Shown here: piece after piece, positions 42,543 to 50,054 of the stretch | Numbering within the stretch: the stretch's first letter is position 1 | How the letters are laid out: each line of letters opens with the position of its first letter | Source: Bradyrhizobium sp. CB1717 | GTDB taxonomy: Bacteria > Pseudomonadota > Alphaproteobacteria > Rhizobiales > Xanthobacteraceae | NCBI RefSeq assembly: GCF_029714325.1 | Contig: NZ_CP121666.1 | Span: forward strand, 3,410,001 to 3,474,000 | Direction: 5' to 3' | DNA: 64,000 nt | Translations under genes and position numbers: made by a program | Notes under the pieces: generated by a model | Seen by the model: the letters and a program-made list of their open reading frames with translations, nothing else | What the model was told of the DNA's origin: nothing | Databases searched by the model: none

Positions 42543-42737
42543 GTGAACAGCTTCACACTTCTCGGCTTTCAGGCGGGATGGAATAGGCTGACAGTGCGCA
42601 GCGCAGAGTGCGAAATCATTCGCGACCTAGCGGCAGACCCCGAAAAGCGAGACTTGTTCGGTCGCCTTGCCGAGCACCACAGAGTCTTAGCGGAGGAGTT
42701 GCAGAAGGCTATTGCTACCAAATTGCGGGCGAACTAA
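42543..42737 (+). CDS. Small hypothetical protein
   Basis: 64 residues from GTG with GGAGAG about nine bases upstream. A central helical stretch (SAECEIIRDLAADPEKRDLF, then GRLAEHHRVLAEELQKAI) recalls other short rhizobial helical proteins. It ends 9 bases before the solitary copy of the promoter-terminator repeat. Confidence 0.5.
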   Translation: MNSFTLLGFQAGWNRLTVRSAECEIIRDLAADPEKRDLFGRLAEHHRVLAEELQKAIATKLRAN

Positions 42738-42745
42738 TTCGTCCG

Positions 42746-42833
42746 TTTGACACGTCGGGCAAAACACTGGCAGAATGACATCATCGACAAAGGTCGGTTC
42801 AGCCCGCGCGGAGCAATCCGCAGCGGGTTTTTT
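42746..42833 (+). ncRNA. Predicted small RNA, solitary copy of the repeat unit
   Basis: -35 TTGACA (42747-42752), 18-base spacer, -10 CAGAAT (42771-42776), predicted start near 42783. The terminator is GCCCGC+GCGGA (42802-42812), loop GCAA, TCCGC, bulge A, GCGGGT (to 42828), then T6. The transcript would be about 50 nt. It matches the four tandem copies at 44.9-45.4 kb in promoter and terminator but diverges between them and downstream. Feature span includes the promoter. Confidence 0.65.
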
Positions 42834-42871
42834 GTTTATTGAGATTTATTGCGGATTTTGGAGATTGCGGA

Positions 42872-43219
42872 ATGACTAGCAAGGTGAACAGACGAGTTGA
42901 GCTATATCAGCCGATTGCTCAGCGTGTGGCCAGCGCAGATATTAGAGCTCCCACGACGGTGGATATTGAGTTGTTGGCGAGAACCAAGACTGAAGCCGCG
43001 CTCAATGTGCTTGTTTCAATCATGCAGAGAGAGACTACGAATGCGTTTGCGCGGGTAGCCGCCGCAAACGCTATTCTCGACAGGGGGTGGGGTAGGCCGG
43101 TGCAGCCCTTGGCCACTGACAAGGCCCCGCTCGAGTTGTTGCATCGAATCGAACGCGCCATCGTGCATCCCGATCATCCAACATTGACCGCAGCCTCAAT
43201 CGAGGCCGCGCGAGACTGA
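42872..43219 (+). CDS. Hypothetical protein of phage type
   Basis: 115 residues. The central segment (ALNVLVSIMQRETTNAFARV, then AAANAILDRGWGRPVQ) is a pattern I know from small DNA-packaging-region proteins next to terminases in rhizobial prophages. GGAG lies about nine bases before the ATG. No terminase is present, so it is probably a phage remnant. Base composition is lower in GC than the core. Confidence 0.5.
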   Translation: MTSKVNRRVELYQPIAQRVASADIRAPTTVDIELLARTKTEAALNVLVSIMQRETTNAFARVAAANAILDRGWGRPVQPLATDKAPLELLHRIERAIVHPDHPTLTAASIEAARD

Positions 43220-43228
43220 GACGAGATC

Positions 43229-43252
43229 AAGCCCGCGGGATGCCGCGGGCTT
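43229..43252. terminator. Strong bidirectional terminator
   Basis: AAGCCCGCGG, loop GATG, CCGCGGGCTT: a perfect 10-bp stem followed by GTTTGTTT, between two convergent genes. Confidence 0.8.
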
Positions 43253-43285
43253 GTTTGTTTCGACGGCGAGTGAGAGGTGCGTCCG

Positions 43286-44803
43286 CTACGCCCCCGCCGG
43301 TCCAAACCAAGTCGTCAGCGCATCGGCAAGTCCGCTCCGGCTCTCGTCGCCGATCCACGCCACGTGCCCGTCGGGTCGCACCAGCACGGTTTTTGGCGCG
43401 AGGACTTGCCCGACAGCCGGAAGCTCCCACGCGCCGTCGTAACCGGCGCGCACGAGACTGACGCGATCCGCCCAGGGCGCGATGTCGGGATCCGGCGCCT
43501 CGCCGAAATTCAGCAGCAGGCCGCGCCCACCGTGCAGCAGCGTGAACAATCGCAGCGAGCGGCCTTCGATCGTCAGGTCGAGATCGGGCATGCGGCGTCC
43601 GAGCAGCGCGTGGCCTTCGCCGAGATCGTAGCTTATGTCGAGCCCGCTCATCATCGCGCCGAAGCGTTTTCGTGGTTCGTCCATGGCGAGCAGCTCGGTC
43701 ACGATTTCGCGCGCGGCGATGAGTCCGTCATCCGCGCGGCGGAGCAGGGCGATCTGCGCCCTGGTGTTGCGCAGCACGCGCGCAGCCACGGGATGACGCT
43801 CAGTGTGGTAAGTGTCGAGCAGGGCTTCGGGCGAGATGCCCTTGACCACCTGCGCCAGCTTCCAGCCGAGATTGACCGCGTCCTGCAGGCCGGTGTTGAG
43901 GCCTTGCCCGCCCACGGAGTGATGGATATGCGCGGCATCGCCGGCGAGCAGCACGCGTCCCCTGCGATAGGAGGCGGCCTGCCGCGCCGCATCGGTGAAG
44001 CGGGAGACCCAGGCGGGACTGTGCGCGCCGAAATCGGTGCCGTACACGGCGACGAGCGCGTCGCTGAGATCACGCAAGCCGGGCTCGCCGCTGCGCTCGC
44101 GCGTTGTTTCGGTCACGACGACCAGCACGCGTCCGCTCTCCGTCTTGCTGAGGCCGTGAAAGCCCAGCGCGTCGTGACGCAGACCCCACGCGGGCTCTTG
44201 CGCCATCTCGACCTCGGCCATGAGGTTGCTCAGCGTCGGATCGGAGCCGACGAAGTCGATGCCGGCCGTCTTGCGCACCAGGCTGCGGCCGCCGTCGCAA
44301 CCGACGAGATAGTTTGCGCGTAACGTGTCACCGCCGGACAGCGCGACGTCGACGCCGGTCTCGACTTGTGCGAAGCCCGTCACCTCGCGATTCCCATAGA
44401 TCGGCACCGCGAGCTCTCTGGCCCAGTCGGCCAGGATGCGCTCGATGTGGCTCTGCCGCAGTGCGAGCCCGTAAGCGTGGCGGGTGGGGAGGTCACCGAT
44501 GTCGAGCCTCGTCCAGGCGAAGCCGGCAAGCTGGACGATCTGTCCTTCGCGCAGGAAGCGCTCCGCGACGCCGCGCTGATCGAGGATCTCGATGCTGCGC
44601 GCGTGCAAGCCGCCGGCGCGCGTGCCGACGAGATCCTGGGCCGCGCGCCGCTCGACGATTGCGACGTCGACCTGTGCGAGCGCGAGTTCCGCCGCCAGCA
44701 TCAGCCCGGTCGGGCCGCCGCCGGCGATGACGACCGCATGGCCGGCGGCCGCCGCGCGCCTGTCGCTCGTTCGTGAACGGGATGTCGGAAGCAATACAGG
44801 CAT
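43286..44803 (-). CDS. FAD-dependent aromatic monooxygenase
   Basis: 505-residue flavoprotein of the p-hydroxybenzoate hydroxylase fold, in the RdmE/PgaE-like branch that also contains phenol-type hydroxylases. It has the FAD-binding GGGPTGLMLA (about residues 28-37), a DG-type motif (VGCDGGRSLVRK), GDAAHIHHSVGGQGLN, and a C-terminal thioredoxin-like domain to the end. It hydroxylates an aromatic ring with NAD(P)H and O2. ATG at 44803 follows GAGGGG. It is an isolated gene in the accessory zone, with no dioxygenase or transporter beside it. Confidence 0.88.
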   Translation of the reverse strand: MPVLLPTSRSRTSDRRAAAAGHAVVIAGGGPTGLMLAAELALAQVDVAIVERRAAQDLVGTRAGGLHARSIEILDQRGVAERFLREGQIVQLAGFAWTRLDIGDLPTRHAYGLALRQSHIERILADWARELAVPIYGNREVTGFAQVETGVDVALSGGDTLRANYLVGCDGGRSLVRKTAGIDFVGSDPTLSNLMAEVEMAQEPAWGLRHDALGFHGLSKTESGRVLVVVTETTRERSGEPGLRDLSDALVAVYGTDFGAHSPAWVSRFTDAARQAASYRRGRVLLAGDAAHIHHSVGGQGLNTGLQDAVNLGWKLAQVVKGISPEALLDTYHTERHPVAARVLRNTRAQIALLRRADDGLIAAREIVTELLAMDEPRKRFGAMMSGLDISYDLGEGHALLGRRMPDLDLTIEGRSLRLFTLLHGGRGLLLNFGEAPDPDIAPWADRVSLVRAGYDGAWELPAVGQVLAPKTVLVRPDGHVAWIGDESRSGLADALTTWFGPAGA

Positions 44804-44962
44804 GTCGTGACCCCTCGACTTGTTGTTCGGGTCGAGGCTTCTACGCGATGTCAGGGGGCTTGAAGCAAGCCCCTTGCGCACCACATATTGAGCTGGGAGG
44901 AGGGACTTCCTGCTTCGCGCGCCGATTTGACACGTCGGGCAAAACACCGGCAGAATGGCATC

Positions 44963-45014
44963 ATCGCGACGAGTTTGGTTCGGCCCGCGCGGAGCAATCT
45001 GTGGCGGGCTTTTT
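44963..45014 (+). ncRNA. Predicted small RNA, tandem copy 1
   Basis: -35 TTGACA 44927-44932, 18-base spacer, -10 CAGAAT 44951-44956. The terminator stem starts at 44983 (GCCCGC, GCGGA, GCAA loop, TCTGT, bulge G, GCGGGC) and is followed by T5 (45010-45014). The TCTGT arm pairs with GCGGA through two G-U wobbles, keeping the fold. Confidence 0.6.
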
Positions 45015-45092
45015 CATGTCCGCTTGGCGTGATGACAATCGCGCTCAACACTGGGTTTGACACGTCGGGCAAAACACTGGCAGAATGGCATC

Positions 45093-45144
45093 ATCGAAAC
45101 GAGTATGGTTCGGCCCGCGCGGAGCAATCCGCGGCGGGCTTTTT
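45093..45144 (+). ncRNA. Predicted small RNA, tandem copy 2
   Basis: -35 TTGACA 45057-45062, -10 CAGAAT 45081-45086. The terminator stem GCCCGC+GCGGA (45113-45123), GCAA loop, TCCGC, bulge G, GCGGGC (to 45139) has 11 bp of perfect pairing and is followed by T5. A GNRA loop on a GC stem is very stable. Confidence 0.65.
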
Positions 45145-45222
45145 CATGTCCGGTTGGCGTGACGACAATCGCGCGCAACACTGGGTTTGACACGTCGGGC
45201 AAAACACTGGCAGAATGGCATC

Positions 45223-45274
45223 ATCGAAACGAGTACGGTTCGGCCCGCGCGGAGCAATCTGTGGCGGGCTTTTT
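45223..45274 (+). ncRNA. Predicted small RNA, tandem copy 3
   Basis: -35 TTGACA 45187-45192, -10 CAGAAT 45211-45216. The terminator stem begins at 45243 with the TCTGT variant of copy 1, followed by T5 (45270-45274). Confidence 0.6.
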
Positions 45275-45352
45275 CTTGTCCGCTTGGCGTGACGACAATC
45301 GCGCGCAACACGGGGTTTGACACGTCGGGCAAAACACCGGCAGAATGACATC

Positions 45353-45405
45353 ATCGAGACGAGTTTGGTTCACCCGCGCGGGGGAAATCCGCTGCGGGTT
45401 TTTTT
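45353..45405 (+). ncRNA. Predicted small RNA, tandem copy 4 (variant)
   Basis: -35 TTGACA 45317-45322, -10 CAGAAT 45341-45346. The outer stem changed from GCCCGC/GCGGGC to ACCCGC/GCGGGT (45372-45399), a compensated base-pair change, and is followed by T7. The loop is one base longer. Sequence after the terminator is unrelated to the other units. Confidence 0.6.
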
Positions 45406-45617
45406 CGTCTCGATTCCAGAATCGGACGGCGGCCCACGCATCACGGCCACGCACTCGCTTGATACGCGTTCTTGGAGCGCCGATCGGCGTGCCGCCGTCC
45501 GAACCATTGCTGGCCGTGCACGCGCGAACGTGCCGGCCCGCGGCGCCGGGCCCGTTGCCCGCGCCGCTGCGGTCTCCGGGAGCGGAGATCGGGCACTGGT
45601 ATGAGCCGGACAAACTG

Positions 45618-45791
45618 ATGGGGTACTGCGTCGCTCTCTATTTTGCGAAACTCCTCGTCTTCGACAAGGTTTTCGGCCTCGGATCCACTGATCCTTTGGC
45701 GGGGTTCGCGTCGATTACGGCCAATCTCATCGTCTCCTTCTATTTCGCCAAGCGCGGTTTCGAAAATGTTGCGAGGATCATCAAGCGGTGA
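45618..45791 (+). CDS. Small holin-like membrane protein
   Basis: 57 residues with two hydrophobic stretches (VALYFAKLLVFDKVFGLG and FASITANLIVSFYFAK) and a basic end (RIIKR). The size and layout, and overlap with the next phage-type gene by 4 bases, suggest a phage lysis-region membrane protein. No endolysin is present. The frame is open back into the repeat array, but there is no start signal there. Confidence 0.5.
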   Translation: MGYCVALYFAKLLVFDKVFGLGSTDPLAGFASITANLIVSFYFAKRGFENVARIIKR

Positions 45792-46087
45792 AGATGCCAG
45801 ATGATGAAATCAGAGCGATAGTCGCAGAGACGTTGATCGAGCAGCACAGGCTGCAGCAGGACAACATCGATGCGATCGTATTGAAGGCGGTGGCGTCGGT
45901 GCTGGCTTCTTTCGGAATCGAGGATGACGATCGGAAAGAGCTGAGAGCTGACTTTCAGCATCTGCGAAGGTGGCGAAAGAGCGTGGAGCAGGCACAGAGC
46001 TATACCTTCAAGGCCGTAATTACAGTGCTTGCCACCGGCCTGATGGGAGCCGTCTGGCTCGGGGTCAAGGTCGTGCTGAGCAAGTGA
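45788..46087 (+). CDS. Phage-type membrane protein (DUF6127-like)
   Basis: 99 residues from GTG (or 97 from the ATG at 45794). The N-terminal helical region has LRADFQHLRRWRKSVEQAQS; one C-terminal membrane segment follows (AVITVLATGLMGAVWLGVKV). This arrangement is common in rhizobial and rhodobacterial prophages as far as I know. It overlaps the preceding small membrane gene. Confidence 0.55.
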   Translation: MKMPDDEIRAIVAETLIEQHRLQQDNIDAIVLKAVASVLASFGIEDDDRKELRADFQHLRRWRKSVEQAQSYTFKAVITVLATGLMGAVWLGVKVVLSK

Positions 46088-46139
46088 ACCCTCAGGTGGT
46101 CGCGCCAGCATCCGCCATTCCCGGCGAATAGGTCGTCTC

Positions 46140-46568
46140 ATGTACAGAATTCGCATTGTCGATACATCCGACGACGACATCGTCGATACATTGTCCGATC
46201 TGCATCGTTTGACGTTCTTCGATGCCGCTGTAATGCCTCAGTTTGAGTTGGGGGTGTGGTGGTTGGCCTATCACGGCGATGATGCCGTCGCCTTCGCCGG
46301 TGTGCTTCCGTCGACGCACGTCAGAAATGGCGGCTACTTCTCCAGGGTCGGGGTGCTACAGCGACACTGGGGACGAGGCCTCCAGCGCAGGATGATGCGT
46401 GTGGTCGAGGCGAGGGGACGGCGTATCGGATGGGGCAGCATCGTCTCTGATACGACCGACAATCCCGTTTCTGCGAACAACTTCATCCAGGCGGGCTATC
46501 GACTGTTTGAACCAGAGGTGCCCTGGGCCTGGTCTCATTCGCTTTATTGGCGAAAGTTGCTTCGCTGA
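46140..46568 (+). CDS. GNAT-family acetyltransferase
   Basis: 142-residue GNAT fold. The acetyl-CoA segment is FSRVGVLQRHWGRGLQRRMM (R/Q-x-x-G-x-G/A-like) and later strands are SDTTDNPVSANNFIQAGYRLF. Substrate unknown; it could be a small molecule or protein. It sits with phage-type genes, where such GNATs often occur. A strong hairpin terminator follows. Confidence 0.8.
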   Translation: MYRIRIVDTSDDDIVDTLSDLHRLTFFDAAVMPQFELGVWWLAYHGDDAVAFAGVLPSTHVRNGGYFSRVGVLQRHWGRGLQRRMMRVVEARGRRIGWGSIVSDTTDNPVSANNFIQAGYRLFEPEVPWAWSHSLYWRKLLR

Positions 46569-46654
46569 GCAGGGTTTCCCGCGGTGCGGAACGTAGCCGT
46601 CATGCGTGGCAGCTCAAAGTTGCGGCACAGCGTCGTACGCGCGCAATGTCGAAC

Positions 46655-46682
46655 GGCCCGGCAGCTTGACGGCTGCCGGGCC
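46655..46682. terminator. Strong hairpin terminator
   Basis: GGCCCGGCAGC (46655-46665), loop TTGACG, GCTGCCGGGCC (46672-46682): a perfect 11-bp stem followed by CTCTTTG. It closes the GNAT transcription unit. Confidence 0.75.
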
Positions 46683-46798
46683 CTCTTTGCGTTTTCAGGT
46701 ATGTGGTTGAAGCACTTGCGTAGTTGGTTGCGCCGCGCTTTAAGTTTGCTCTTGCAGGAAATTCGGCGACCATAAGCCGATGTAAGGGAGCGTCATCG

Positions 46799-48061
46799 AT
46801 GTCCACCAAGCCTCAATTGCCGGAACGTTCGTCGCGGGTCACGGAAGGGCCTGCGGCGCTCGATGGTCTGCTGGTCGTCGATTTTACACGCGTGGTTGCT
46901 GGCCCGGCCTGCACGCAGACGCTGGCTGATTTCGGTGCACGCGTCATCAAGATCGAGAACCCGGATGGCGGTGACGATACACGCGCATATGAGCATGCCG
47001 AGATCGGCGGCGAGACTGCTGCTTATCTTAGCCTCAACCGCAACAAGCGTGGCATCGCACTGGATCTCGCTGTCCCTGAGGCTCGCGAGATCGCCCTGGA
47101 TCTGATTCGCAAGGCTGACGTGGTCGTCGAGAATTTTTCGAGCGGGGTCATGAAGAAATTCGGACTCGACTACGACGCGGTCGCGCCACTCAACCCTCGG
47201 CTGGTCTATTGCTCGATATCTGCCTATGGGCGCTCCGGGCCGTTTGCCTGGCGCCCCGGCTTCGATCCCATCACCCAGGCGGAAAGCGGCTTCATGTCGC
47301 TCAACGGCTTTGCCGACGGTCCTCCGGTGCGCACCGGCCCACCCATCGTGGACATTGCGACGGGAATGACGGCTTGTAACGCCATTCTTCTCGCTCTGCT
47401 GGCGCGGGATCGGCTGGGCCGCGGCCAGCACGTCGAGGTTGCCTTGTTCGACATAGCAATGGCGATGACGGGTTTCTACGGTATGGCCTATCTGATCAAT
47501 GGTCAAAATCCCGGCCGGTTCGGAAATTCGCCGAGCGGATCTCCCACCGTCGGCGTCTATGAGGCTTCCGATGGGCCACTCTACATGGCCTGCGCCAACG
47601 ACCGGCTCTATCGCCGGCTGGTCGTCGAGGTGCTGAATCGGCCTGATCTCATCACCGATCCGCAATTCGCAACGCGTAAAGCGCGTTCCGAGAACAAGGA
47701 GCTGTTGCGGGCAACCATCGCGGAAGTCTTCGCAAGCGATACCCTCGAGAACTGGATGGCGAAGATGAAGTTGGCAAAGATCCCGGTCGGCTATCTCCGC
47801 ACCGTCGAAGAGGGCTTTAACGCACCCGAGGCCCGCGACCGCCATCGCCTGAGCCGGATTCCGCATCCTACCGCCGACTGGGTCCCGAACATCGAGACGC
47901 CGATTACCATGAGTTTAACCGCCGCGATCGATCCCGTGGCCGCACCTTTGTTGGGCGAGCATACCCTGGACGTCTTGCGTGACACGCTTGGTTACGACCA
48001 GCGCCGGATTGCGGAATTCGTCCAGAGGGGAGTCTTCGGATCAGGTAAACCCTCGGTTTGA
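46799..48061 (+). CDS. CaiB/BaiF (class III) CoA transferase
   Basis: 420-residue type III CoA transferase: LDGLLVVDFTRVVAGPACTQ near the N-terminus, the FDPITQAESGF region, and a catalytic Asp candidate in PPIVDIATGMTA. It moves CoA between acyl donors and a carboxylic acid, activating the acid for beta-oxidation-type breakdown. The ATG at 46799 follows AGGGAG. First gene of the catabolic island, followed by the monooxygenase 165 bases later. Confidence 0.88.
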   Translation: MSTKPQLPERSSRVTEGPAALDGLLVVDFTRVVAGPACTQTLADFGARVIKIENPDGGDDTRAYEHAEIGGETAAYLSLNRNKRGIALDLAVPEAREIALDLIRKADVVVENFSSGVMKKFGLDYDAVAPLNPRLVYCSISAYGRSGPFAWRPGFDPITQAESGFMSLNGFADGPPVRTGPPIVDIATGMTACNAILLALLARDRLGRGQHVEVALFDIAMAMTGFYGMAYLINGQNPGRFGNSPSGSPTVGVYEASDGPLYMACANDRLYRRLVVEVLNRPDLITDPQFATRKARSENKELLRATIAEVFASDTLENWMAKMKLAKIPVGYLRTVEEGFNAPEARDRHRLSRIPHPTADWVPNIETPITMSLTAAIDPVAAPLLGEHTLDVLRDTLGYDQRRIAEFVQRGVFGSGKPSV

Positions 48062-48226
48062 GCCCCGAGCGGTTGACCTCGTGGGCTGGCATCGCGCGGC
48101 TTGCAGAGCGTTGCTTCACGATGCCGGGCCGCGATATCGCCCCCTTTCCGACGGCCGGGTTCGGAGCGATCGGCTTGATTTGGCGATATTCCCGCCGCAT
48201 AAATGTGGGAAAGTGAGGGATGCGGA

Positions 48227-49456
48227 ATGGCGCCTGGTCAAGAGCCGAGCGTGGGCCAGCCTGAGGGGCCGGGATCCGGCGAGCGCGCTTACGCCGCAAT
48301 GATCGCGAACGCTCGGGCGCTCCTGCCACGACTGCGAGAGAGAGCTGCCCGAACCGAAGAGCTCCGGTACCTTCCGCCCGAGACCGAACGGGATCTGCAC
48401 GAAGCCGGTCTGTTCCGGATGCTCCAGCCCAGGCGCATTGGCGGTGCCGAGCTCGACTATGTCGCCCTGATTGACTGCGCCGATCTGCTTGGACAGGCGG
48501 ATGCGTCGGTGGCCTGGAATCTCGCCAATCTGGCGAGCCATCACTGGATGCTCGGCATGTTCGAGCAGAGGGCGCAAGATCTGGTCTGGGGCCGTGATCC
48601 GGATACGCTGATTGCCTCCTCATTCATCTTTCCAGCCGGCCGCGCCACGAGGGTCAAGGGCGGATACCGGTTGCACGGAAGTTGGCCCTTCTCTTCCGGC
48701 GTCGCGTCCTGCGAATGGAATATGCTCGCAAGCGTGGTCTCCTCTGAAGATGAGGCAGATGGCATCGAGTACCGGATATTTCTGCTGCCGAAGGGCGACT
48801 ATAGGGTCCTCGACACTTGGAATGTCGCCGGGCTGCGCGGGACCGGTTCTTGCGACGTGGAAGTTCGGGACGCCTTCGTGGCCGACGATATGACGGTGGC
48901 CGTTGGGGAGCTTACCGGCGGCCGGCCGCCGGGGGCCAGGGTCAATCCCAATCCGTTATATACGTTACCTGTGTTCTCGCTATTTCCTTACGTCTTGTCC
49001 GGTGTTGCGCTGGGAAACGCCCAGGCGTGCCTGAACGATTATATCGAGGTCGTGCGTCACCGCATTTCCACCTACAACCGTGCCAAGCTGAGCGACTTTC
49101 AGAGCACGCAGATCAAGATTGCGGAGGCTTCCGCCAAGATCGACGCTGCGCGCCTGATCATGCGTTCGGCTTGCATCGATGCCATGGAGAACGCAAGGCG
49201 TGGCCATATTTCAGATATGTCAGCCAAGACCCGATATCGGCGCGACGGGGCCTTCTCGGTGAACTTGTGTACAGATGCGGTCTCGATGCTGTTTGCGGCG
49301 AGCGGAGCGCGCGGCTTGTTCACGACGGGGGTGTTGCAGCGGCAATTCCGCGATGCACACGCGATCAACTCACATCTCGCCTTCAATTTTGATGCAGCTG
49401 GAACCAACTATGGACGCGTGGCGCTAGGCCTGCCGTCCGAGAATCTCACGCTGTGA
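48227..49456 (+). CDS. Flavin-dependent monooxygenase, acyl-CoA dehydrogenase fold
   Basis: 409-residue member of the HsaA/HpaB-C2/DszC group: acyl-CoA dehydrogenase fold but using reduced flavin from a partner. Seen are ADASVAWNLANLASHHWMLG, the flavin-region WPFSSGVASCEWNML and a C-terminal helical bundle ending GRVALGLP. The flavin reductase gene follows after 9 bases, confirming a two-component monooxygenase. It would hydroxylate an aromatic or heteroaromatic ring. ATG at 48227 is preferred because GAGG lies upstream; an ATG eight codons earlier is possible. Confidence 0.85.
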   Translation: MAPGQEPSVGQPEGPGSGERAYAAMIANARALLPRLRERAARTEELRYLPPETERDLHEAGLFRMLQPRRIGGAELDYVALIDCADLLGQADASVAWNLANLASHHWMLGMFEQRAQDLVWGRDPDTLIASSFIFPAGRATRVKGGYRLHGSWPFSSGVASCEWNMLASVVSSEDEADGIEYRIFLLPKGDYRVLDTWNVAGLRGTGSCDVEVRDAFVADDMTVAVGELTGGRPPGARVNPNPLYTLPVFSLFPYVLSGVALGNAQACLNDYIEVVRHRISTYNRAKLSDFQSTQIKIAEASAKIDAARLIMRSACIDAMENARRGHISDMSAKTRYRRDGAFSVNLCTDAVSMLFAASGARGLFTTGVLQRQFRDAHAINSHLAFNFDAAGTNYGRVALGLPSENLTL

Positions 49457-49465
49457 GGCCGGCCG

Positions 49466-50029
49466 ATGAATGATCTGCCGAAGCAGCCGGCCGTTCCCGA
49501 TCCAGCCAACGAACTTGCGAGCGACAGCTCGCCGATCGATCCCCGCGATTTTCGAAATGCGCTGGGCACATACGGAACGGGCGTAACGATCATCACCGCC
49601 ACGGCAGCAGATGGAAAGCCGTATGGCATCACCTGCAATTCGTTTGCATCGGTCTCCTTGAATCCGCCTCTGGTCCTCTGGAGCCTCGGGGTCTATTCCT
49701 CAAGCCTGCCTGTGTTCCAGAACGCCAGCCACTTCGTCGTCCATGTCCTCGGTACGTCGCAACAGGCGCTTGCGAACAAGTTTGCAAAATCGTCCGAAGA
49801 CAAGTTCGCTGGTGTCGATTGGGCGCCGGGCCTCGGCAATGCTCCGGTGCTCGCCGAGAGCGTCGCCAGTTTTCAATGTCGTTCCGTCAACCGCTATTAT
49901 GGCGGCGATCACGTGATCTTTCTCGGAGCAGTCGAGGCCTATATCTATAATGCCAGGGAACCTCTGCTGTTTGCGCAGGGGACATATGGCCGGTTCCTGG
50001 CCGATGATGAGCGCAAGAAATCGCCGTAA
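49466..50029 (+). CDS. NAD(P)H:flavin reductase of the two-component monooxygenase
   Basis: 187-residue HpaC-type reductase: RDFRNALGTYGTGVTIITA, GITCNSFASVSLNPPLVLW and the VEAYIYNAREPLLFAQGTYG end. It supplies reduced FMN/FAD to the monooxygenase encoded 9 bases upstream. It converges with the HIBADH-family gene. Confidence 0.9.
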   Translation: MNDLPKQPAVPDPANELASDSSPIDPRDFRNALGTYGTGVTIITATAADGKPYGITCNSFASVSLNPPLVLWSLGVYSSSLPVFQNASHFVVHVLGTSQQALANKFAKSSEDKFAGVDWAPGLGNAPVLAESVASFQCRSVNRYYGGDHVIFLGAVEAYIYNAREPLLFAQGTYGRFLADDERKKSP

Positions 50030-50054
50030 GGGACCTCTGGTCGTATTCGGAAGC

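Larger units (their letters stand above)
44926..45415 (+). repeat. Four tandem 130-bp units, each with promoter and terminator
   Basis: Units begin at 44926, 45056, 45186 and 45316, exactly 130 bases apart. Units 2 and 3 differ at about six positions. Unit 4 diverges after its terminator. Because 130 is not a multiple of three, no single reading frame repeats, which argues for an RNA or DNA role. Confidence 0.92.

Noticed and set aside
44951..45024. Peptides beginning MASSKR or MASSRR inside each repeat
   Set aside because: The ATG overlaps the predicted -10 box, so the local promoter cannot transcribe it, and no ribosome-binding site precedes it.
44888..45354. Open frames of 62-100 codons on both strands across the tandem repeats
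   Set aside because: The 130-base period shifts frame at each unit, there are no ribosome-binding sites, and the frames cross strong terminators.
44926..45415. Tandem repeats as a CRISPR array
   Set aside because: Units are 130 bases, near-identical throughout, with no short repeat/variable spacer alternation and no cas genes.
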